Assembly (NCBI RefSeq): GCF_016892705.1
Contig: NZ_JAFEMB010000001.1
Span: forward strand, 1,674,001 to 1,738,000
Length of the DNA: 64,000 bases
Direction: 5' to 3'
From: Microvirga pudoricolor
GTDB lineage: Bacteria; Pseudomonadota; Alphaproteobacteria; Rhizobiales; Beijerinckiaceae
Numbering within the stretch: position 1 is the stretch's first letter; each line of letters opens with the position of its first letter. A model generated the notes under the pieces. That model saw only the letters and a program-made list of their open reading frames with translations, was not told the DNA's origin and did no database searches. This document shows positions 35,432 to 44,940 of the stretch, piece after piece. Both the position numbers and the translations under genes were made by a program.

Positions 35432-36355
35432 ATGGCGGAAGACGGGGCGAAGCCCAGCAGGCTCGGGCGGGGATTGGCGGCGCTGATCGGCGAGGTCGGC
35501 GACGAGATCGGCGTGGTGGAAAAGGGACGGGGTCAAAGACGCGTTCCCGTCGAGTTTTTGCGGCCGAACCCGCGCAACCCGCGCAAGCATTTCGAGGACG
35601 GCGATCTCAAGGAACTGGCCCAATCCATCCAGGACCGCGGGATCATTCAGCCCATCGTCGTGCGGCCGATGCCGAAGCTGCCGGATGCGTTCGAGATCGT
35701 GGCGGGCGAGCGCCGCTGGCGTGCCGCCCAGCAGGCGGGCCTGCACGAGGTGCCGGTGGTCGTGGTCGACATCGATGACAAGACCTCGTTGGAATATGCC
35801 ATCCTGGAAAACGTCCAGCGCTCGGACCTGAACCCCGTCGAGGAGGCGCAAGGGTATGAGCGCCTGATGGCCGAGTTCAAATACACCCAGGACAACCTAT
35901 CCAAGATCATCGGCAAGAGCCGCAGCCACATCGCGAACATGATGCGCCTGATGGACCTGCCGGACGCGATCCGTGCACTGTTGGTCGAACGTAAGATTAC
36001 GGCCGGCCACGGGCGGGCGCTCCTGGCCGTCAAGGACCCGGTTCGCGTGGCGCAGCGCATTCTCGACGAGGGTCTCAGCGTTCGCGGCGTCGAGGAGATC
36101 GCCCAGGCCGACAATGCCGGCAAGGCGGACACCAACCCGAAGGCCGCGCCGAAGTCCCGGAAGGAGAAGGATGCGGACACCCGGGCGCTTGAGGAGGCCC
36201 TGCAGAACGTGCTTGGACTCAAGGTCGCGATCGACCACAAGGGTCAGGGCGGGGAGTTGCGCGTGCGCTACGAGACCCTGGAGCAGCTCGACGGGCTCTG
36301 CCGGCGCCTGAACACCTCCGGGGATGGAGAAAACGTAAGAATTACAGTGCTTTAA
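35432..36355 (+). CDS. parB: chromosome partitioning protein ParB
   Basis: CTP-dependent clamp that loads at parS. The 307-residue product has the N-terminal ParA-interacting stretch KPSRLGRGLAALIGE. The ParB/Srx CTPase domain follows with EIVAGERRWRAAQQAGLHEVPVVV and ENVQRSDLNPVEEAQGYERL near residue 130. The DNA-binding helix-turn-helix DNLSKIIGKSRSHIANMMRL lies near 155. A C-terminal dimer domain completes it. It is convergent with holA. Confidence 0.96.
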   Translation: MAEDGAKPSRLGRGLAALIGEVGDEIGVVEKGRGQRRVPVEFLRPNPRNPRKHFEDGDLKELAQSIQDRGIIQPIVVRPMPKLPDAFEIVAGERRWRAAQQAGLHEVPVVVVDIDDKTSLEYAILENVQRSDLNPVEEAQGYERLMAEFKYTQDNLSKIIGKSRSHIANMMRLMDLPDAIRALLVERKITAGHGRALLAVKDPVRVAQRILDEGLSVRGVEEIAQADNAGKADTNPKAAPKSRKEKDADTRALEEALQNVLGLKVAIDHKGQGGELRVRYETLEQLDGLCRRLNTSGDGENVRITVL

Positions 36356-36361
36356 GTTCGG

Positions 36362-37381
36362 TCAACGGCGCGCCGCGCGGGCGAGGTCCAACAGGGTCTT
36401 GACCGCGATGGCGTCGCCGAGATCGGCCATGCGGCGGCTGTCGAGCAGGCTGGCCTGGATCGCCGCGATGGCGCCCCTCAGGTTGGCCGCCGTCCAGCGC
36501 TGCAGGTGCCGTTCCATGGCGTCCTTGCGGCGGAAATGCAGGCCGCGCATGCCCTCCACCACGCTCTTCACGGGACGGCCTTCCTCCACCGATTGACGGG
36601 CCGGCAGCAGCGCGAGAGCGTGACGCAGGGCGGCCCCCAGGAGCACGGACGCGTGGGTGCCCTCGGCGGCCAGGCGTCGGGAGCCGATTTCGAGCTCGTT
36701 TCCGGCCCCCGAGAAAGCCGCGTCGATCACCGCATCCATGGCGAGTCCGGACACGTCGCTGAGGATCGCATCCACGTCGTCCAGGGTGATCTCGCGCTGG
36801 CCATGGGCGTAGAGCATGAGCTTGGCGAGTTCGCCGCGTGTGGCGAGCCGGTCCCCGCCGAGACTCGCGAGCAGGGCGGCGCGGGCCTCGCGGGAAATCG
36901 AGAAGCCCGCCTCTTTCAGGGCCTCGTCCACCACCGTTCCGAGATTGCGGCCCTCGTCCGCGTAGCAGGGCAGGGCGAGAGCCCGCTGCGACTTCTCGCA
37001 CACGGCCCGCAGCGGCGAGGATTTCGGGAGATCGCCGCCCTCGATGACGATCACGGTGTCCTGCACCTTCGCGTCGAGCACCGCGTCCACGGCGGGCGCG
37101 ATGTTGCGGGAGGTGGACTTGATCCAGAGCGCCCGCTTGCCGCCGAACAGCGCCATGGTGCCGGCCTCGTCCACGAGGCGCGCCGGGTCGGCCGCGATGG
37201 TGTCGCCGTCGATGCGGATGAGCTGGAACGGGTCGGCCGGATCGGGCACGGACGCTTCCGCCAGCGCGCGGGCGCGCTCGCTCACGAGGCCGATATCGGG
37301 ACCGTAGAACAGGAAGACCAGGATGTGCGGGTTGGGACGCCGCAGCACCCCGTCCACGTCACCCGCCTTGATGCCCGGCAC
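36362..37381 (-). CDS. holA: DNA polymerase III delta subunit
   Basis: Clamp-loader subunit that opens the beta clamp. The 339-residue product has the AAA+-like N-terminal region (LVFLFYGPDIGLVSERARALA; DPFQLIRIDG) and the middle HolA stretch LASLGGDRLATRGELAKLMLYA near residue 190-211. A C-terminal helical domain follows. It starts with GTG at 37381, eight bases after lptE ends. The leuS-lptE-holA operon order is conserved in alphaproteobacteria. Confidence 0.9.
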   Translation of the reverse strand: MPGIKAGDVDGVLRRPNPHILVFLFYGPDIGLVSERARALAEASVPDPADPFQLIRIDGDTIAADPARLVDEAGTMALFGGKRALWIKSTSRNIAPAVDAVLDAKVQDTVIVIEGGDLPKSSPLRAVCEKSQRALALPCYADEGRNLGTVVDEALKEAGFSISREARAALLASLGGDRLATRGELAKLMLYAHGQREITLDDVDAILSDVSGLAMDAVIDAAFSGAGNELEIGSRRLAAEGTHASVLLGAALRHALALLPARQSVEEGRPVKSVVEGMRGLHFRRKDAMERHLQRWTAANLRGAIAAIQASLLDSRRMADLGDAIAVKTLLDLARAARR

Positions 37382-37388
37382 GGGGGCG

Positions 37389-37940
37389 TCAGCCCCGCGT
37401 CGCCAGGGCGGCGGCGATCTGCGTGCGCACCTGATCGGCCAGGTCTTTCGACACGCGGATCTGCGCGTCCCGGTTGGCCCGGATGCTGGCGAAGCGCTGC
37501 TCGAACCGGTCGTAGGTCGCGTTCGAATAGGCGGTGCCGGTGGTGATCGCCCGCGAACCGTCGAGGGTGGTCAGGGTGTAGCGCAGGGTGCTCGACACGG
37601 TGGCCGAGAGCGCCCGGCCCGAGACCGAATCGACGATGGGTGTCGCCAGCGCCTGGGTATAGGCCAGGGTCAGCTTGTACTTCTTCGGCGCCGGGACGCC
37701 GGAGCCGTTGAGGTTGAAGATCAGCTCGCTGCGCAGATAGTGCTCGACCTGGGCGTATTGGTCGGGAAACTGGTTTTCCGGCACATCGATGGAGGCCATC
37801 ACGGCCTGAAGGTTCTCGCCGCTCGCGGTCGGGCCGTGAAGCGGCCTGAAGCAGGCCGTGAGGCCCAACGCCATGGCGGCGACGGCCACGACGCGGGCGA
37901 CCCTGCGGGGGCTGAAAGACGGGACGTTAAACGACGACAT
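37389..37940 (-). CDS. lptE: LPS-assembly lipoprotein LptE
   Basis: Outer-membrane lipoprotein that plugs LptD in lipopolysaccharide export. The 183-residue product has a basic N-terminus, a hydrophobic core and a lipobox LTAC with Cys at residue 30, followed by FRPLHG, which is typical of alphaproteobacterial LptE. The mid-region [22 protein letters not shown] also fits the family. It overlaps the 3' end of leuS by about 14 bases and precedes holA. Confidence 0.88.
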   Translation of the reverse strand: MSSFNVPSFSPRRVARVVAVAAMALGLTACFRPLHGPTASGENLQAVMASIDVPENQFPDQYAQVEHYLRSELIFNLNGSGVPAPKKYKLTLAYTQALATPIVDSVSGRALSATVSSTLRYTLTTLDGSRAITTGTAYSNATYDRFEQRFASIRANRDAQIRVSKDLADQVRTQIAAALATRG

Positions 37941-40554
37941 TCACGATCCTCTGCGGCACCACGATGAACTTGCGGGCCGGCTTCCCTTCCATAGCCTTTT
38001 GCACGGCATCTAGCGAGAGCACGGTGGCCTCGATGGTGGCCTGGTCGGCGTCCCGGGCCACGGTCACGTCCGCGCGCTTCTTGCCGTTCACCTGCACCGG
38101 CAACGTGACGGTGTCCTCCACCAGCAGGGACGGGTCCAGCTTCGGCCATGAGGCCTGGGCCACAAGGCCGTCCTGGCCCAGCACCTGCCAGGCTTCCTCG
38201 GCCAGATGGGGCATCATCGGGGCGAGAAGCTGCACGAAGATGCGCCCGGCCTCGCGGAAGGCCTCGGCGAGGCCGGGTTCGGATGCCGGTCCGGTGGGGT
38301 TGATCTGCTCCTGGAGGGCGTTGGCCAGCTCGTAGAGATGCGCCACGCAGCGGTTGAAGCGCAGGCGCTCCACATCCTCGCCCACGGCGGCGAGCGCCTT
38401 GTGGGCGGCCTTGCGCACGGCGGTGCCGCGCGGGCCCGTGGGAGCGGCGCCGTCGGCGGCCCCCGAACGCTCGGCGATCTCGGACACGAGGCGCCAGACG
38501 CGCTGCACGAAGCGGGCCGCGCCCTGCACGCCTTCCTCGGTCCAGATCACGTCGCGCTCGGGCGGCGAGTCGGACAGCATGAACCAGCGCGCGGTATCGG
38601 CCCCGTAGGACGCGATGATGTCGTCCGGGTCGACGGTGTTCTTCTTCGACTTGGACATCTTCTCGACCGAGCCGATCGTGACCGGCGCGCCGGTCGTGAC
38701 GTGCACGGCCCGGCGCTGGGAGCCGTCGCTCTCGATGCGCACCTCGCTGGGCTGCACCCAGGTGCCGTCGGACGCCTTGTAGGTCTCGTGCACCACCATG
38801 CCCTGCGTGAACAGCCCCGCGAAGGGCTCGCCGTCGCGCACGTTGGAATGCCCGGTCTGATTCATGGCGCGGGTGAAGAAGCGCGAATAGAGCAGGTGCA
38901 GGATCGCGTGCTCGATGCCGCCGATATACTGGTCCACGGGCAGCCAGTGGTCGACCACCCCGGGATCCGTCGGCGCGTCCGCCAGATGCGGGTCGGTAAA
39001 GCGCGCGAAGTACCAGGACGAATCCACGAAGGTGTCCATGGTGTCGGTCTCGCGCCGGGCTTTCCCGCCGCATTGCGGGCAGCTCACATGCTTCCAGGTC
39101 GGATGCCGGTCGAGGGGGTTGCCGGGCACGTCGAAGCTCACGTCCTCCGGCAGCACCACCGGGAGCTGCTCTTTCGGCACCGGCACCACGCCGCATTCGT
39201 CGCAATGGATGATGGGGATCGGGCAGCCCCAGTAGCGCTGGCGCGAGATGCCCCAGTCACGCAGGCGGAAGTTGACCTTGCGCTCGGCCACCGGCCGGTT
39301 GTGGCGGGTCTCGGATTCCAGGCGGCGGGCGACCTCGTCCTTGGCGGCCTCGATGGTCATGCCGTCGAGGAAGCGCGAGTTGATCATCCGGCCCTCGCCG
39401 TCATAGGCGGTGTCGGTGACCGTGAACGTGGCGGGGTCCTGGCCCGGCGGGCAGACCACGGGCGTGTTGCCGAGGCCGTACTTGTTGACGAAATCCAGGT
39501 CGCGCTGGTCGTGCGCCGGGCAGCCGAAAATGGCGCCGGTGCCGTAGTCCATCAGGATGAAGTTGGCGACGTAAACCGGCAGGGTCCAGGACGGGTCGAA
39601 GGGATGCACCGCGCGGATGCCGGTGTCGAAGCCCAGCTTCTCGGCCTTGTCGATGGCCTCCTGCGCCGTGCCGACGCGCTTGCACTCCTCGATGAAGGCG
39701 GCGAGCTCCGGATTGGTCTCGGCCACCGACCGGGCGAGCGGATGATCCGGCGCGAGCGCCAGGAAGCGGGCACCGAACAGGGTGTCGGGCCGGGTCGTGT
39801 AGATCTCCAGCTCGCTGTCGCCGTTGGGCGTCGTCTCAGGTGCCAGGGCGAAGCGGACCAGCAGTCCTTCCGAGCGGCCGATCCAGTTGCGCTGCATCAG
39901 GCGCACCTTTTCGGGCCAGCGGTCCAGGGTGTCGAGCTTGTCGGAGAGGTCCTGGGCAAAGTCGGTGATCTTGAAGAACCACTGGGTCAGCTCGCGCTGT
40001 TCGACCAGGGCGCCCGAGCGCCAGCCGCGCCCGTCGATCACCTGCTCGTTGGCGAGCACCGTCTGGTCCACCGGATCCCAGTTCACCTTGGCGGTCTTGC
40101 GGTCGACGATTCCCGCCTTCAGGAAATCGACGAACATGCTCTGCTGGTGCTTGTAATAGGCCGGATCGCAGGTGGCGATCTCCCGGCTCCAGTCCAGGGA
40201 CAAGCCCATGGATTGCAGCTGGGACCGCATGCTGGCGATATTGGCATAGGTCCATTCCTTGGGATGGACCTTGTTCTGCATGGCGGCGTTCTCGGCCGGC
40301 ATGCCGAAGGCGTCCCAGCCCATGGGATGAAGGACGTTGAAGCCCCGGGCGCGCTTGTAGCGGGCCACCACGTCGCCCATGGCGTAGTTGCGCACGTGAC
40401 CCATGTGGATGCGCCCGGACGGGTAGGGGAACATCTCCAGCACGTAGTATTTCGGGCGCGGATCGTCGTTCTTCGTGGCGAACAGATCGTGCTCGTTCCA
40501 CACCTGGCGCCATTTGGGTTCGGCTTCCTTGGCGTTGTAGCGCTCGGACCTCAT
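37927..40554 (-). CDS. leuS: leucyl-tRNA synthetase
   Basis: Class I synthetase charging tRNA-Leu. The 875-residue product from the ATG at 40554 has the HIGH-type motif [15 protein letters not shown] near residue 35-50 and the zinc-region cysteines in CPQCGG. The KMSKSKKN loop lies near 620, and the editing domain lies between. An upstream in-frame ATG at 40587 would add 11 residues, but homologues begin near [17 protein letters not shown]. It heads the leftward leuS-lptE-holA operon. Confidence 0.96.
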   Translation of the reverse strand: MRSERYNAKEAEPKWRQVWNEHDLFATKNDDPRPKYYVLEMFPYPSGRIHMGHVRNYAMGDVVARYKRARGFNVLHPMGWDAFGMPAENAAMQNKVHPKEWTYANIASMRSQLQSMGLSLDWSREIATCDPAYYKHQQSMFVDFLKAGIVDRKTAKVNWDPVDQTVLANEQVIDGRGWRSGALVEQRELTQWFFKITDFAQDLSDKLDTLDRWPEKVRLMQRNWIGRSEGLLVRFALAPETTPNGDSELEIYTTRPDTLFGARFLALAPDHPLARSVAETNPELAAFIEECKRVGTAQEAIDKAEKLGFDTGIRAVHPFDPSWTLPVYVANFILMDYGTGAIFGCPAHDQRDLDFVNKYGLGNTPVVCPPGQDPATFTVTDTAYDGEGRMINSRFLDGMTIEAAKDEVARRLESETRHNRPVAERKVNFRLRDWGISRQRYWGCPIPIIHCDECGVVPVPKEQLPVVLPEDVSFDVPGNPLDRHPTWKHVSCPQCGGKARRETDTMDTFVDSSWYFARFTDPHLADAPTDPGVVDHWLPVDQYIGGIEHAILHLLYSRFFTRAMNQTGHSNVRDGEPFAGLFTQGMVVHETYKASDGTWVQPSEVRIESDGSQRRAVHVTTGAPVTIGSVEKMSKSKKNTVDPDDIIASYGADTARWFMLSDSPPERDVIWTEEGVQGAARFVQRVWRLVSEIAERSGAADGAAPTGPRGTAVRKAAHKALAAVGEDVERLRFNRCVAHLYELANALQEQINPTGPASEPGLAEAFREAGRIFVQLLAPMMPHLAEEAWQVLGQDGLVAQASWPKLDPSLLVEDTVTLPVQVNGKKRADVTVARDADQATIEATVLSLDAVQKAMEGKPARKFIVVPQRIVNVVV

Positions 40555-40706
40555 CGTTCTCGCATATCCATCAAGCAAAACAGTCATACGGCTTGCGCCG
40601 CTCGGTCGCGGCGGACTAGGACACAGGCACGCGGCGCGGTCAACGGGTTCGCGTGCGCGACAGACCGGCTATGAGGCCGCGCCGGAACCGTCTGACAGAG
40701 GATCCC

Positions 40707-41375
40707 ATGAGCGACACCCCATCCGTCGAGAACCTGCACGCGGTTCGCGCCGCCATCGGGCGGGCCGCGTCCGATTCCGACAGGGACCCGGCCTCCGTGA
40801 CCCTGATCGCGGTGTCCAAGACCTTTCCGGCGGAGGCCATCGAGCCGGTGCTGGCGGCGGGCCAGCGGGTGTTCGGCGAGAACTACGTGCAGGAGGCCAA
40901 GGCCAAGTGGCCGGCCCTCAAGGAGCGCTATCCCGACGCCGAGGTTCACCTCATCGGGCCCCTGCAATCCAACAAGGCCCGGGAAGCGGTGGCGCTGTTC
41001 GACATGATCCACACCCTCGACCGCCCGTCCCTGGCCGAAGCGCTCGCGAAAGAGATCCGGAAGGCCGGGCGCGCGCCGCGCCTGCTGGTGCAGGTCAATA
41101 CCGGCGAGGAGCCGCAGAAGGGCGGCGTGATGCCGGCCGAGGCCGACGCCTTCCTGGCCGCCTGCCGGGACGCCTACGGCCTGACGGTCGAAGGCCTCAT
41201 GTGCATCCCGCCCAGCCAGGATCCGCCCTCGCCGCATTTCGGCCTGCTCAACACCATCGCGCGGCGCAACGGATTGAGCACCCTCTCCATGGGCATGAGC
41301 GCCGATTTTGACGCCGCGATCCAGATGGGCGCCACCCATGTACGGGTCGGCAGCGCGATTTTTGGCGGACGCTGA
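40707..41375 (+). CDS. YggS/PLPBP family pyridoxal-phosphate homeostasis protein
   Basis: A 222-residue single-domain PLP-binding protein of the alanine racemase N-terminal fold. The PLP lysine lies in LIAVSKTFPAEAI near residue 33-45. The family signatures FGENYVQEAKAKW, HLIGPLQSNKAREAV and LSMGMSADFDAAIQMGATHVRVGSAIFG follow. It buffers PLP rather than catalysing a reaction. AGAGGA precedes the ATG at 40707. It is divergent from leuS. Confidence 0.93.
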   Translation: MSDTPSVENLHAVRAAIGRAASDSDRDPASVTLIAVSKTFPAEAIEPVLAAGQRVFGENYVQEAKAKWPALKERYPDAEVHLIGPLQSNKAREAVALFDMIHTLDRPSLAEALAKEIRKAGRAPRLLVQVNTGEEPQKGGVMPAEADAFLAACRDAYGLTVEGLMCIPPSQDPPSPHFGLLNTIARRNGLSTLSMGMSADFDAAIQMGATHVRVGSAIFGGR

Positions 41376-41380
41376 AGACC

Positions 41381-41800
41381 TTAATCGCCCGGCTGACGAA
41401 GATCGGTTTCGCTGAACTCGTGACCCTTATGGAGAAGCGGGAGGCCATAATTCTTGGCGCAGGCATAGGCGAAGCAATCGCCCATGTTGAGCTTCGCAGA
41501 GGTGCCTCGTCCCTTGCCGTGTCCCTTGCCATAGGTCGCATAGGCCCGGATGGCTCCCGCGCCGATCTCCGGCGTGATGGAGATGGTTCTCACCTTGAGA
41601 CTGGTCATGAAGGCCATGACGACCTCCAAAGCGTCTTCGACAGGCACGCTCCTCCGGGCTGCGAACCCGGTGACGGCTTCCATGGTCGCGAGAGGCGAGG
41701 TGGTCAGTGGGGTCCGGCTCGCTTCGATGCGGCTGAGGAGAGCATCACGATCCGGTTCATTGAGAAGGATGCCGAGAACCGCTGAGGCATCGAGAAACAT
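41381..41800 (-). CDS. vapC: VapC-type PIN-domain ribonuclease toxin
   Basis: Toxin of a type II toxin-antitoxin pair; VapC toxins cut tRNA or rRNA. The 139-residue product has the PIN acidic residues: Asp4 in MFLDASAVLG, a Glu in TMEAVTGF near residue 40, and the Asp in LNMGDCFAYACAK near 105. This matches the Rv0624-like/VapC PIN subgroup. The ATG at 41800 is separated from the vapB stop by one base, so the pair is cotranscribed. Confidence 0.85.
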   Translation of the reverse strand: MFLDASAVLGILLNEPDRDALLSRIEASRTPLTTSPLATMEAVTGFAARRSVPVEDALEVVMAFMTSLKVRTISITPEIGAGAIRAYATYGKGHGKGRGTSAKLNMGDCFAYACAKNYGLPLLHKGHEFSETDLRQPGD

Positions 41801-41801
41801 C

Positions 41802-42047
41802 TTACTCGCCCCACAACTCGTCGAAGAAGCGCTTATCGTCTTCCGGCGTTGTTGGCTTGCGGGTCCCCATGGCGTCGGCCTTGGCGAGGACGGGTGCCAA
41901 CAATTCCCGCACACCGAGCTTCTCGGCTTCCTTCTCGATCTCGTGCCGGAGCGCCGTCCGGATCACTTCCGTTTTGGAGACCCGCCGCATCCGGCTGAGA
42001 TGGTCAATTTGCTGAAGGATTGCCTTATCCTTGATTTGGAGCGCCAT
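41802..42047 (-). CDS. vapB: VapB-type antitoxin (Rv0623-like)
   Basis: An 81-residue antitoxin with the opening MALQIKDKAILQQIDHLSRM and the DNA-binding segment SKTEVIRTALRHEIEKE near residue 23-39, as in the Rv0623/PSK family. The C-terminus (PTTPEDDKRFFDELWGE) probably wraps the toxin. The ATG at 42047 directly abuts a 12-bp inverted repeat, so autoregulation is likely. A frame open further upstream has no start signal. Confidence 0.85.
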   Translation of the reverse strand: MALQIKDKAILQQIDHLSRMRRVSKTEVIRTALRHEIEKEAEKLGVRELLAPVLAKADAMGTRKPTTPEDDKRFFDELWGE

Positions 42048-42079
42048 AGGATACCCTTCTTCGTAAGGAAGGGTATCCT
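42048..42079 (-). promoter_or_regulatory. vapBC operator, perfect inverted repeat
   Basis: AGGATACCCTTC and GAAGGGTATCCT, 12-bp perfect arms around an 8-base centre, end at the base before the vapB ATG. The right arm includes the probable ribosome-binding GAAGGG, so a bound VapBC complex would cover it. Confidence 0.7.
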
Positions 42080-42110
42080 CACCGGAGGGGCATCGCAAGC
42101 CTCCGCGACT

Positions 42111-42644
42111 CTAGCCGACGATCTCGATCCGCGTCTCCGGCCCGATCCGCTCCAGCAACCGTCTCGCCTTCGCGGGCTCCACCGCGACGCAGCCGGCGGT
42201 CGGCTCGAAGCCCGGGCGGGCGAGGTGCAGGAAGATGGCGCTGCCGCGGCCGCGCCGGATCGGCCCGCGATTCCAGGCGATGTCGATCACGATGTCGTAG
42301 AGATGATCCTCCCGCCACAGGATCTCGTGGCCCGTCGGGCAGGGCAGGGGGACCGGGCGGTTGTAGCGCCGGTCGGCGGGATCGTCGGACCAGCCGTCCC
42401 GGGGCCCGATGGGCCGGAGCCGGAGGCCCGAGCGCGGCCTCGGCCCGTGATCCGCCCGGTAAAACCCTTGCAGGAGAGGGAAAATTCCTACGGGCGAGGC
42501 ACCGTCGCCCTCGCGCTTGGCGCGGGTGATGCCGGACCGGCCGAGGGCGCAGGGCAGCACCATCGAGCCCGCCACGAGGCGGCCCCGTCTGCGGTCGAGA
42601 GGGCAGGGATGGACCCGGAGGAGGCGGAGATAGCGGCGCGTCAT
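42111..42644 (-). CDS. YkuD-type L,D-transpeptidase family protein
   Basis: A 177-residue protein with a YkuD-like catalytic region. The segment AIFLHLARPGFEPTAGCVAVEP holds the expected histidine and the nucleophilic cysteine in an AGCVAV form of the SxGCxR motif. The stretch GASPVGIFPLLQGFYRADHG near the middle is typical of the short Rhizobiales members. There is no clear signal peptide. It could cross-link peptidoglycan or lipoproteins, but that is inferred from the family. Confidence 0.78.
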   Translation of the reverse strand: MTRRYLRLLRVHPCPLDRRRGRLVAGSMVLPCALGRSGITRAKREGDGASPVGIFPLLQGFYRADHGPRPRSGLRLRPIGPRDGWSDDPADRRYNRPVPLPCPTGHEILWREDHLYDIVIDIAWNRGPIRRGRGSAIFLHLARPGFEPTAGCVAVEPAKARRLLERIGPETRIEIVG

Positions 42645-42777
42645 GGGCGGCGGCAGGGGCCAAGTTTGGTGGACGGGAAGGGGCCGCCTCTTGTTGTCAA
42701 GGCAGGAGTGACTACTCTATGGCGAAGCGCCGGGTTTTCCCAGAGCCCGCGCCCTTGCAGCTTCGGAAAGGTTTCTG

Positions 42778-43464
42778 ATGTCGAATGCCAGCCGCATCCT
42801 TGTCGTCGACGATGATCGGGATCTCCGCGAAACCCTGGCCGAGCAGCTCGACTTCTACGACGAGTTCCAGATCAAGACCGCCCAGAACGCGACCGAGGCC
42901 ATCGAGACGGTCAAGGACACCCGCATCGACCTCGCCATCATGGATGTGGGCCTGCCCGACATGGATGGCCGCGAGGCCGTGAAGGTGATGCGCCGGGACG
43001 GCTTCCGCAGCCCCGTGATCATGCTCACCGGCCAGGGCTCGGACGCCGACACCGTCATGGGCCTGGAGGCGGGCGCCAACGATTACGTGACCAAGCCCTT
43101 CAAGTTCGCGGTGCTGCTGGCCCGCATCCGGGCGCAGCTGCGCCAGTATGAGGCGAGCGAGGACGCGGTGTTCCAGATCGGCCCCTACACGTTCCGGCCG
43201 GGCTCGAAGCTCCTGTCCACCGATAAGGGCTCGAAGCTCAAGCTCACCGAGAAGGAGACGGCGATCCTGCGCTATCTCTACCGGGCCAATCAGGAGGTGG
43301 TGGGGCGCGATACCCTCCTGGCGGAGGTCTGGGGCTACAACTCCAACGTCACCACCCACACCCTCGAAACCCATATCTACCGCCTGCGCCAGAAGATCGA
43401 GGCGGACCCGTCCAACGCCCGTATCCTCGTGACGGAGCCCGGCGGCTACAAACTGATGCCCTGA
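42778..43464 (+). CDS. cenR: OmpR-family response regulator, CenR-like
   Basis: A 228-residue two-component regulator. The receiver domain has the acidic pair DDD at 11-13, phosphoacceptor Asp56 in IMDVGLPDMDGREA, Thr84 and Lys106. A winged-helix domain follows with EVWGYNSNVTTHTLETHIYRLRQKIE. The exact wording of the receiver and the FQIGPYTFRPGSKLL linker match, from memory, the cell-envelope regulator CenR of alphaproteobacteria. No histidine kinase gene is adjacent. A cNMP-binding protein follows five bases later. Confidence 0.8.
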   Translation: MSNASRILVVDDDRDLRETLAEQLDFYDEFQIKTAQNATEAIETVKDTRIDLAIMDVGLPDMDGREAVKVMRRDGFRSPVIMLTGQGSDADTVMGLEAGANDYVTKPFKFAVLLARIRAQLRQYEASEDAVFQIGPYTFRPGSKLLSTDKGSKLKLTEKETAILRYLYRANQEVVGRDTLLAEVWGYNSNVTTHTLETHIYRLRQKIEADPSNARILVTEPGGYKLMP

Positions 43465-43468
43465 CCCC

Positions 43469-43948
43469 ATGACCCTCGAGGACGATATCGGGCTCCTGTC
43501 GCGGGCGCCCCTCCTGAACCTGCTCGAACGGGACGCGCTTCGACTCGTCGCCTTCGCGGCGGAGCCGCGCGTGCTCCGGGCCGGAGACATGCTGTTCCGC
43601 AAGGGCGACCGGTCGGATGGCGGCTACGTGGTGAAGAGCGGCGCGGTCGCCCTCGATGCCAGGGACGACGGCTCGCCCGCGGCCTTCATCGCCGGGCCCG
43701 GCAGCCTCATCGGCCAGGCCGCCCTGTTCACCCGCATCGAGCGCCCCGCCACCGCGACGGCCCGCGAGCCCTCCGCGGTGATCCGGATCAGCCCGAGTCT
43801 CATGCGCCGGGTCCTGGAGGAGTTCCCGGGCGCCGCCGCGTCGATCCAGGACGCGATGGCCGAGGAGCTGGAGCGCATGAATGCGGGATTGGAGCGGGTG
43901 CGGCGCCAGCTGATGGCGATCGACGGCGGGGATACGCCGGCGGCCTAG
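43469..43948 (+). CDS. cyclic-nucleotide-binding domain protein without DNA-binding domain
   Basis: A 159-residue protein made of a CRP-type effector domain: RVLRAGDMLFRKGDRSDGGYVVKSGAVAL near residue 34-62 and FIAGPGSLIGQAALFTRIERPATATARE near 72-99. The latter is the phosphate-binding cassette, with R in ERPATA. A C-terminal helix follows but no helix-turn-helix, so it is a sensor or adaptor rather than a CRP regulator. It starts five bases after cenR and is presumably cotranscribed. Ligand and partner are unknown. Confidence 0.78.
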   Translation: MTLEDDIGLLSRAPLLNLLERDALRLVAFAAEPRVLRAGDMLFRKGDRSDGGYVVKSGAVALDARDDGSPAAFIAGPGSLIGQAALFTRIERPATATAREPSAVIRISPSLMRRVLEEFPGAAASIQDAMAEELERMNAGLERVRRQLMAIDGGDTPAA

Positions 43949-43994
43949 GAGGCCTCCCCATCGCCTTCGTCCGGATGGCCCATGAACCGGGCCG

Positions 43995-44810
43995 CTAGAG
44001 CTCCAGCACCGCCGTCACCGGCACATGGTCGGACGGACGCTCCCAGCCGCGGGTCTCGCGGGAGACGTCGATGGATTTCAGGGTTCCGGCCAGGTCGCCC
44101 GAGAGCCAGATATGGTCGAGGCGGCGGCCCTTGTTGGCGGCGGCCCAATCGGGAGAGCGGTAGCTCCACCAGGAATAGATCTTCTCGGGCTCCGGGCGCA
44201 GGTGACGCATGGCGTCGGTCCAGCCGGCCTCCCCGCGCAGCTCCTCCAGGGCCTTCGTTTCGACCGGCGTATGGCTCACCACGTCGAGGAGCTGCTTGTG
44301 GCTCCACACGTCGTGCTCGAGGGGCGCCACGTTGAGGTCGCCCACCAGGATGGCGGGCGCGCCGGTGGGCTTGGCGGTGCCGCCCCAGGCGCGCAGCTCC
44401 TCCATGAACTGGAGCTTGTGCTGGAACTTCTCGTTCAGCTTCGGGTCCGGGATGTCGCCGCCCGCCGGGATGTAGAAATTGTGGATCGTGATCCCGCCCG
44501 CCTTCTTGGCGTCACGCGCCAGGGTCACGGTGATGTGGCGGGCATCCGCGCGGCCGCACATCTCCATGTTGCTCGTGGCCGAGAACGGGTAGCGCGACAG
44601 GATCGCGACGCCGTTATAGCCCTTCTGGCCCATATGGACCACGAACGGATACCCGAAGCTCTGGAGCTCTTTGAGCGGAAACTTGTCGTTCGGGCACTTG
44701 GTCTCCTGCAGGCACAGGATGTCGGGACGACGTTCGCTCAGGAAACGCCGCACCTGATCGATGCGCAGGCGAACCGAGTTGATGTTCCAGGTCGAGACGG
44801 TGAGCTGCAC
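43995..44810 (-). CDS. xthA: exodeoxyribonuclease III
   Basis: AP endonuclease/3'-5' exonuclease of base-excision repair. The 271-residue product has TWNINSVRLRIDQV at the start, CLQETKCPNDKFP with the metal-binding Glu near residue 36, and ILVGDLNVAPLEHDVW near 150. The C-terminal catalytic RLDHIWLS and RPSDHVPV motifs are present. All residues of the EEP family active site appear intact. Confidence 0.94.
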   Translation of the reverse strand: MQLTVSTWNINSVRLRIDQVRRFLSERRPDILCLQETKCPNDKFPLKELQSFGYPFVVHMGQKGYNGVAILSRYPFSATSNMEMCGRADARHITVTLARDAKKAGGITIHNFYIPAGGDIPDPKLNEKFQHKLQFMEELRAWGGTAKPTGAPAILVGDLNVAPLEHDVWSHKQLLDVVSHTPVETKALEELRGEAGWTDAMRHLRPEPEKIYSWWSYRSPDWAAANKGRRLDHIWLSGDLAGTLKSIDVSRETRGWERPSDHVPVTAVLEL

Positions 44811-44874
44811 GGGAGGCGTCCTTTGTTGGTGTCGCCTTCAATAAAGGGAAAAATCAACACGGCAAAGATTAAGC

Positions 44875-44903
44875 TTGACCGGTAAAAGTACGCTACGTAA
44901 TAG
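44875..44903 (+). promoter_or_regulatory. sigma-70 promoter of the RTX gene with a dyad over the -10
   Basis: TTGACC at 44875-44880 and TAATAG at 44898-44903 are spaced by 17 bases. The inverted repeat ACGCTA-CGTAA-TAGCGT at 44890-44906 overlaps the -10 box and could be an operator. Confidence 0.6.
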
Positions 44904-44940
44904 CGTCTCAAATACGATTTTTAATTAGGTTTTGAATATT

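Noticed and set aside
38206..40674. An 822-codon rightward frame opposite leuS
   Set aside because: It is the antisense of leuS, with the composition of a shadow frame and no recognisable domain.
44050..44090. A possible third parS, because XthA also contains the residues DVSRET
   Set aside because: The DNA is GTCTCCCGCGAGAC-like, not TGTTTCACGTGAAACA; only the peptide is similar.
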